In this document: in pieces, positions 47,579 through 49,347 of the stretch
Numbering within the stretch: position 1 is the stretch's first letter
Layout of the letters: every line of letters starts with the position of its first letter
IMG/VR virus record: IMGVR_UViG_3300033981_001202
Span: 1 to 49,347 of that record
Reading direction: 5' to 3' (one strand)
DNA from: a virus
DNA: 49,347 nucleotides
Translations under genes and position numbers: made by a program
Notes under the pieces: generated by a model
What the model was told of the DNA's origin: nothing
The model's input: the letters and a program-made list of their open reading frames with translations, nothing else
Database searches by the model: none

Positions 47579-49296
47579 AAAATCAAAAACAATCGGCAAT
47601 TAGCAGACGATTGTCAAAAACCAGTTCATCGTCTGTTTTTCAAAACCTCGAAACAAGAATTGAAAGCATTGAAAATACTGTTCTAGAGACAGTTAATCAG
47701 GTATCGCAAACAACCAATACTCTTGCTTCAGTCAAAGAAGCAACGGAATCAACCCAGTCTTTACTGTCTAACCAACTAAACTCAAGCAATTCTGGGTCTG
47801 TTGTTGCCGAGATAGAAGAACTGAAGCAAAGTCTTGACGATGTAGGAAGTGGTGGTATCGACCCAACAGACCCATCACAGCCAATTCTTATTTTTGATAA
47901 CTTTGTATCCCAGAGTAATGGAAATCCGTCTGGAAGTCTTCTCTATTTTCCTACCCACCCAGAAGGGGTTTTGACTGGCTCACAGTTGTTAAATCCAAAT
48001 GGTCCTGTAATTCTTGAAGCACCATCAGAAACAGACCATGTGGGTGTTGTTAGATGCTATACCGACGTAAATGGATATCTGAGTATAAACAATGGTAACA
48101 CTCTTGATTCTGTAAACTGGGAAAACTTTAATAGAGCTTACTTTATAATTAAACCACTGTCTACAGACTCTGACTATACAATTCAACTTGGATTATTCGA
48201 TGATATAGACGCACCGACAAAAGGTGTTTACGTCACTGGTACTAGGGGTGGTGATTGGGAATTTGAAACCAAGGATACAGGAACAACAACTGAAACAGCA
48301 ACTGGTTTTGCCAACGATTGGATAAAGATCAGAATAGAAAAACTGAGTGCAACCAGTGCTGTGTTTCAAATCAACAACGATACCGAAGTCATAATAACCA
48401 CCGATGTCCCCTCTGGGTATTTTACGTTTGGTATTAGATGCGTTATTGATACCGATCCTTTTGAGTTTCTTATTGATTTTTTTAGTTTAAAGCTTGGTGA
48501 AACAACACCAGTTGTTCCAAGTGGCACTACAATAGAAGGCACGGCAAACGAAGTCGAGGTGACTACAACTGGTAGCACGGTTACAATCGGACTCCCACCA
48601 AGTATAACTGTAGACGAAGTAAAGACTGACGAGGTTTCGTTCGACACAACGATCACAGCTCCTACCCTTCTTCCTGGTCAGATGTCATGGGATACCGAGC
48701 ACGATACCGTTATCCTACAGGGAAGTTCAACCGTGCATATTCCTTTAGGCCACGGCCTTTACCAGCATGTACACAACAACTCTGGTGGTTCGATTTCCAA
48801 GGGAGAAGTTGTCTATATCTCTGGATCCCAGGGAACAGACAGACTACGCATAGCCAAGTCACTTGCAACATCGGAAGCAACATCAGCTCCTACTGTTGGA
48901 TTAGCCGCAGAGACAATCGCAAACGGTTCGGATGGGTATGTTATAACCTATGGTTTGCTTACTGGTTTGAACACTAATACCTACACGGCAGGGCAACCAT
49001 TGTTTCTGTCGGACACAACCCCTGGTGGTTGGAGAACAACCTTCCCAACCGCACCAAACCACGGAACATTTATTGGTTGGGTTGTCAAGTCCGCTGGTAG
49101 TGGTGCTGGTTCTGTCTTTGTAAAGATAAACAACTACAACGAGATTTCTGAATTATCAGATGTTTTGATTTCATCTCCATCCAATGACCAAGCTCTTGTT
49201 TACGAATCTTCGTCTGGAGTATGGAAAAATAAAACAATAGCTGGTGGTGGTGTTGATGAAGATTTTGTAATAGCCATGGCTATCGCCTTAGGATAA
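47575..49296 (+). CDS. Tail fibre or virion surface protein with concanavalin-like domain
   Basis: 573 residues from ATG 47575 overlapping the previous stop. Residues 20-90 form a coiled coil (VFQNLETRIESIENTVLETV; QVSQTTNTLASVKEA). Residues about 115-310 resemble a concanavalin/LamG beta sandwich (SVNWENFNRAYFIIKPLST; FEFLIDFFSLKLGE). A later domain (GGSISKGEVVYISGSQGTDR; GLLTGLNTNTYTAGQPLFLS) is a capsid-decoration or fibre type seen in many phages. Placement directly after the portal is unusual for a fibre and may be due to a compact order; a role in adsorption is inference. Confidence 0.75.
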   Translation: MKNQKQSAISRRLSKTSSSSVFQNLETRIESIENTVLETVNQVSQTTNTLASVKEATESTQSLLSNQLNSSNSGSVVAEIEELKQSLDDVGSGGIDPTDPSQPILIFDNFVSQSNGNPSGSLLYFPTHPEGVLTGSQLLNPNGPVILEAPSETDHVGVVRCYTDVNGYLSINNGNTLDSVNWENFNRAYFIIKPLSTDSDYTIQLGLFDDIDAPTKGVYVTGTRGGDWEFETKDTGTTTETATGFANDWIKIRIEKLSATSAVFQINNDTEVIITTDVPSGYFTFGIRCVIDTDPFEFLIDFFSLKLGETTPVVPSGTTIEGTANEVEVTTTGSTVTIGLPPSITVDEVKTDEVSFDTTITAPTLLPGQMSWDTEHDTVILQGSSTVHIPLGHGLYQHVHNNSGGSISKGEVVYISGSQGTDRLRIAKSLATSEATSAPTVGLAAETIANGSDGYVITYGLLTGLNTNTYTAGQPLFLSDTTPGGWRTTFPTAPNHGTFIGWVVKSAGSGAGSVFVKINNYNEISELSDVLISSPSNDQALVYESSSGVWKNKTIAGGGVDEDFVIAMAIALG

Positions 49297-49299
49297 CGC

Positions 49300-49347
49300 A
49301 TGAAAGCACTATTAGGAATTGATTTCAATGGGTCTTATACCTTTGAT
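49300..49347 (+). CDS. Start of a gene cut by window end
   Basis: ATG 49300 opens a frame reading KALLGIDFNGSYTFD to the last base. Overlap-type spacing to the previous gene (three bases) fits the operon. Too short to assign. Confidence 0.6.
   Translation, partial: MKALLGIDFNGSYTFD

Noticed and set aside
1-49347. Integrase, repressor or attachment sites indicating a temperate phage
   Set aside because: I found no integrase, excisionase, repressor or att-like repeat in the window; the temperate-style accessory genes alone do not show lysogeny.

Overview
This window is part of the genome of a tailed bacteriophage with a short-tailed, T7-like core. Every protein gene and tRNA I can support lies on the + strand, packed with ATGA, GTGA or TAATG overlaps. 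The core contains a single-subunit RNA polymerase, a zinc-finger primase-helicase, a family A DNA polymerase, a 5'-3' exonuclease, an HNH-like protein, a dNMP kinase and a T7 gp8-type portal. It also carries ThyX, a B12-type (class II) ribonucleotide reductase, a RusA-like resolvase and a deaminase-like protein, so the phage remodels nucleotide pools. The host cannot be named from the sequence; the style is that of environmental podoviruses.

Layout. 1-14466: two virion-type genes, the second a giant 4046-residue protein. By motif reading it contains a complete DEDDy 3'-5' exonuclease domain, an N4-like virion RNA polymerase-like region and a degenerate zincin-like site. 14467-18495: a visibly GC-richer module of five genes with its own ribosome-binding style (GAAAGGA). 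It encodes a second, divergent and N-terminally minimal single-subunit RNA polymerase. Its intergenic DNA is full of hairpins, with a repeated terminator-plus-leader-hairpin unit and an array of TTCG-centred palindromes. 18496-19451: about 0.95 kb without a gene, folding by eye into a large, GNRA-tetraloop-rich RNA, the best candidate for an ornate non-coding RNA (GOLLD/ROOL-like). 19452-28120: many small accessory genes, including seven paralogues of a CCLGV-motif family, a longer relative and a broken relic, plus a tRNA-Lys and a DUF932-type gene. 28185-33660: RNA polymerase, metallophosphoesterase, ssDNA-binding-like protein, RusA and deaminase. 33670-34093: a tRNA cluster with one aberrant member. 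34110-36964: small accessory genes, some GC-rich with coiled coils. 36972-44847: ThyX, replication and nucleotide-metabolism genes. 44856-49347: the start of the morphogenesis genes (portal, tail or fibre protein), cut by the window edge.

How it works together. The T7-like polymerase probably drives middle and late transcription, primase-helicase, DNA polymerase and exonuclease replicate the genome, and ThyX, reductase and kinase supply precursors. If the motif readings are right, this phage encodes three single-subunit RNA polymerase-like domains: one in a virion protein, one T7-like, and one in the GC-rich module. The module together with the adjacent large structured RNA is the most unusual part of the window.
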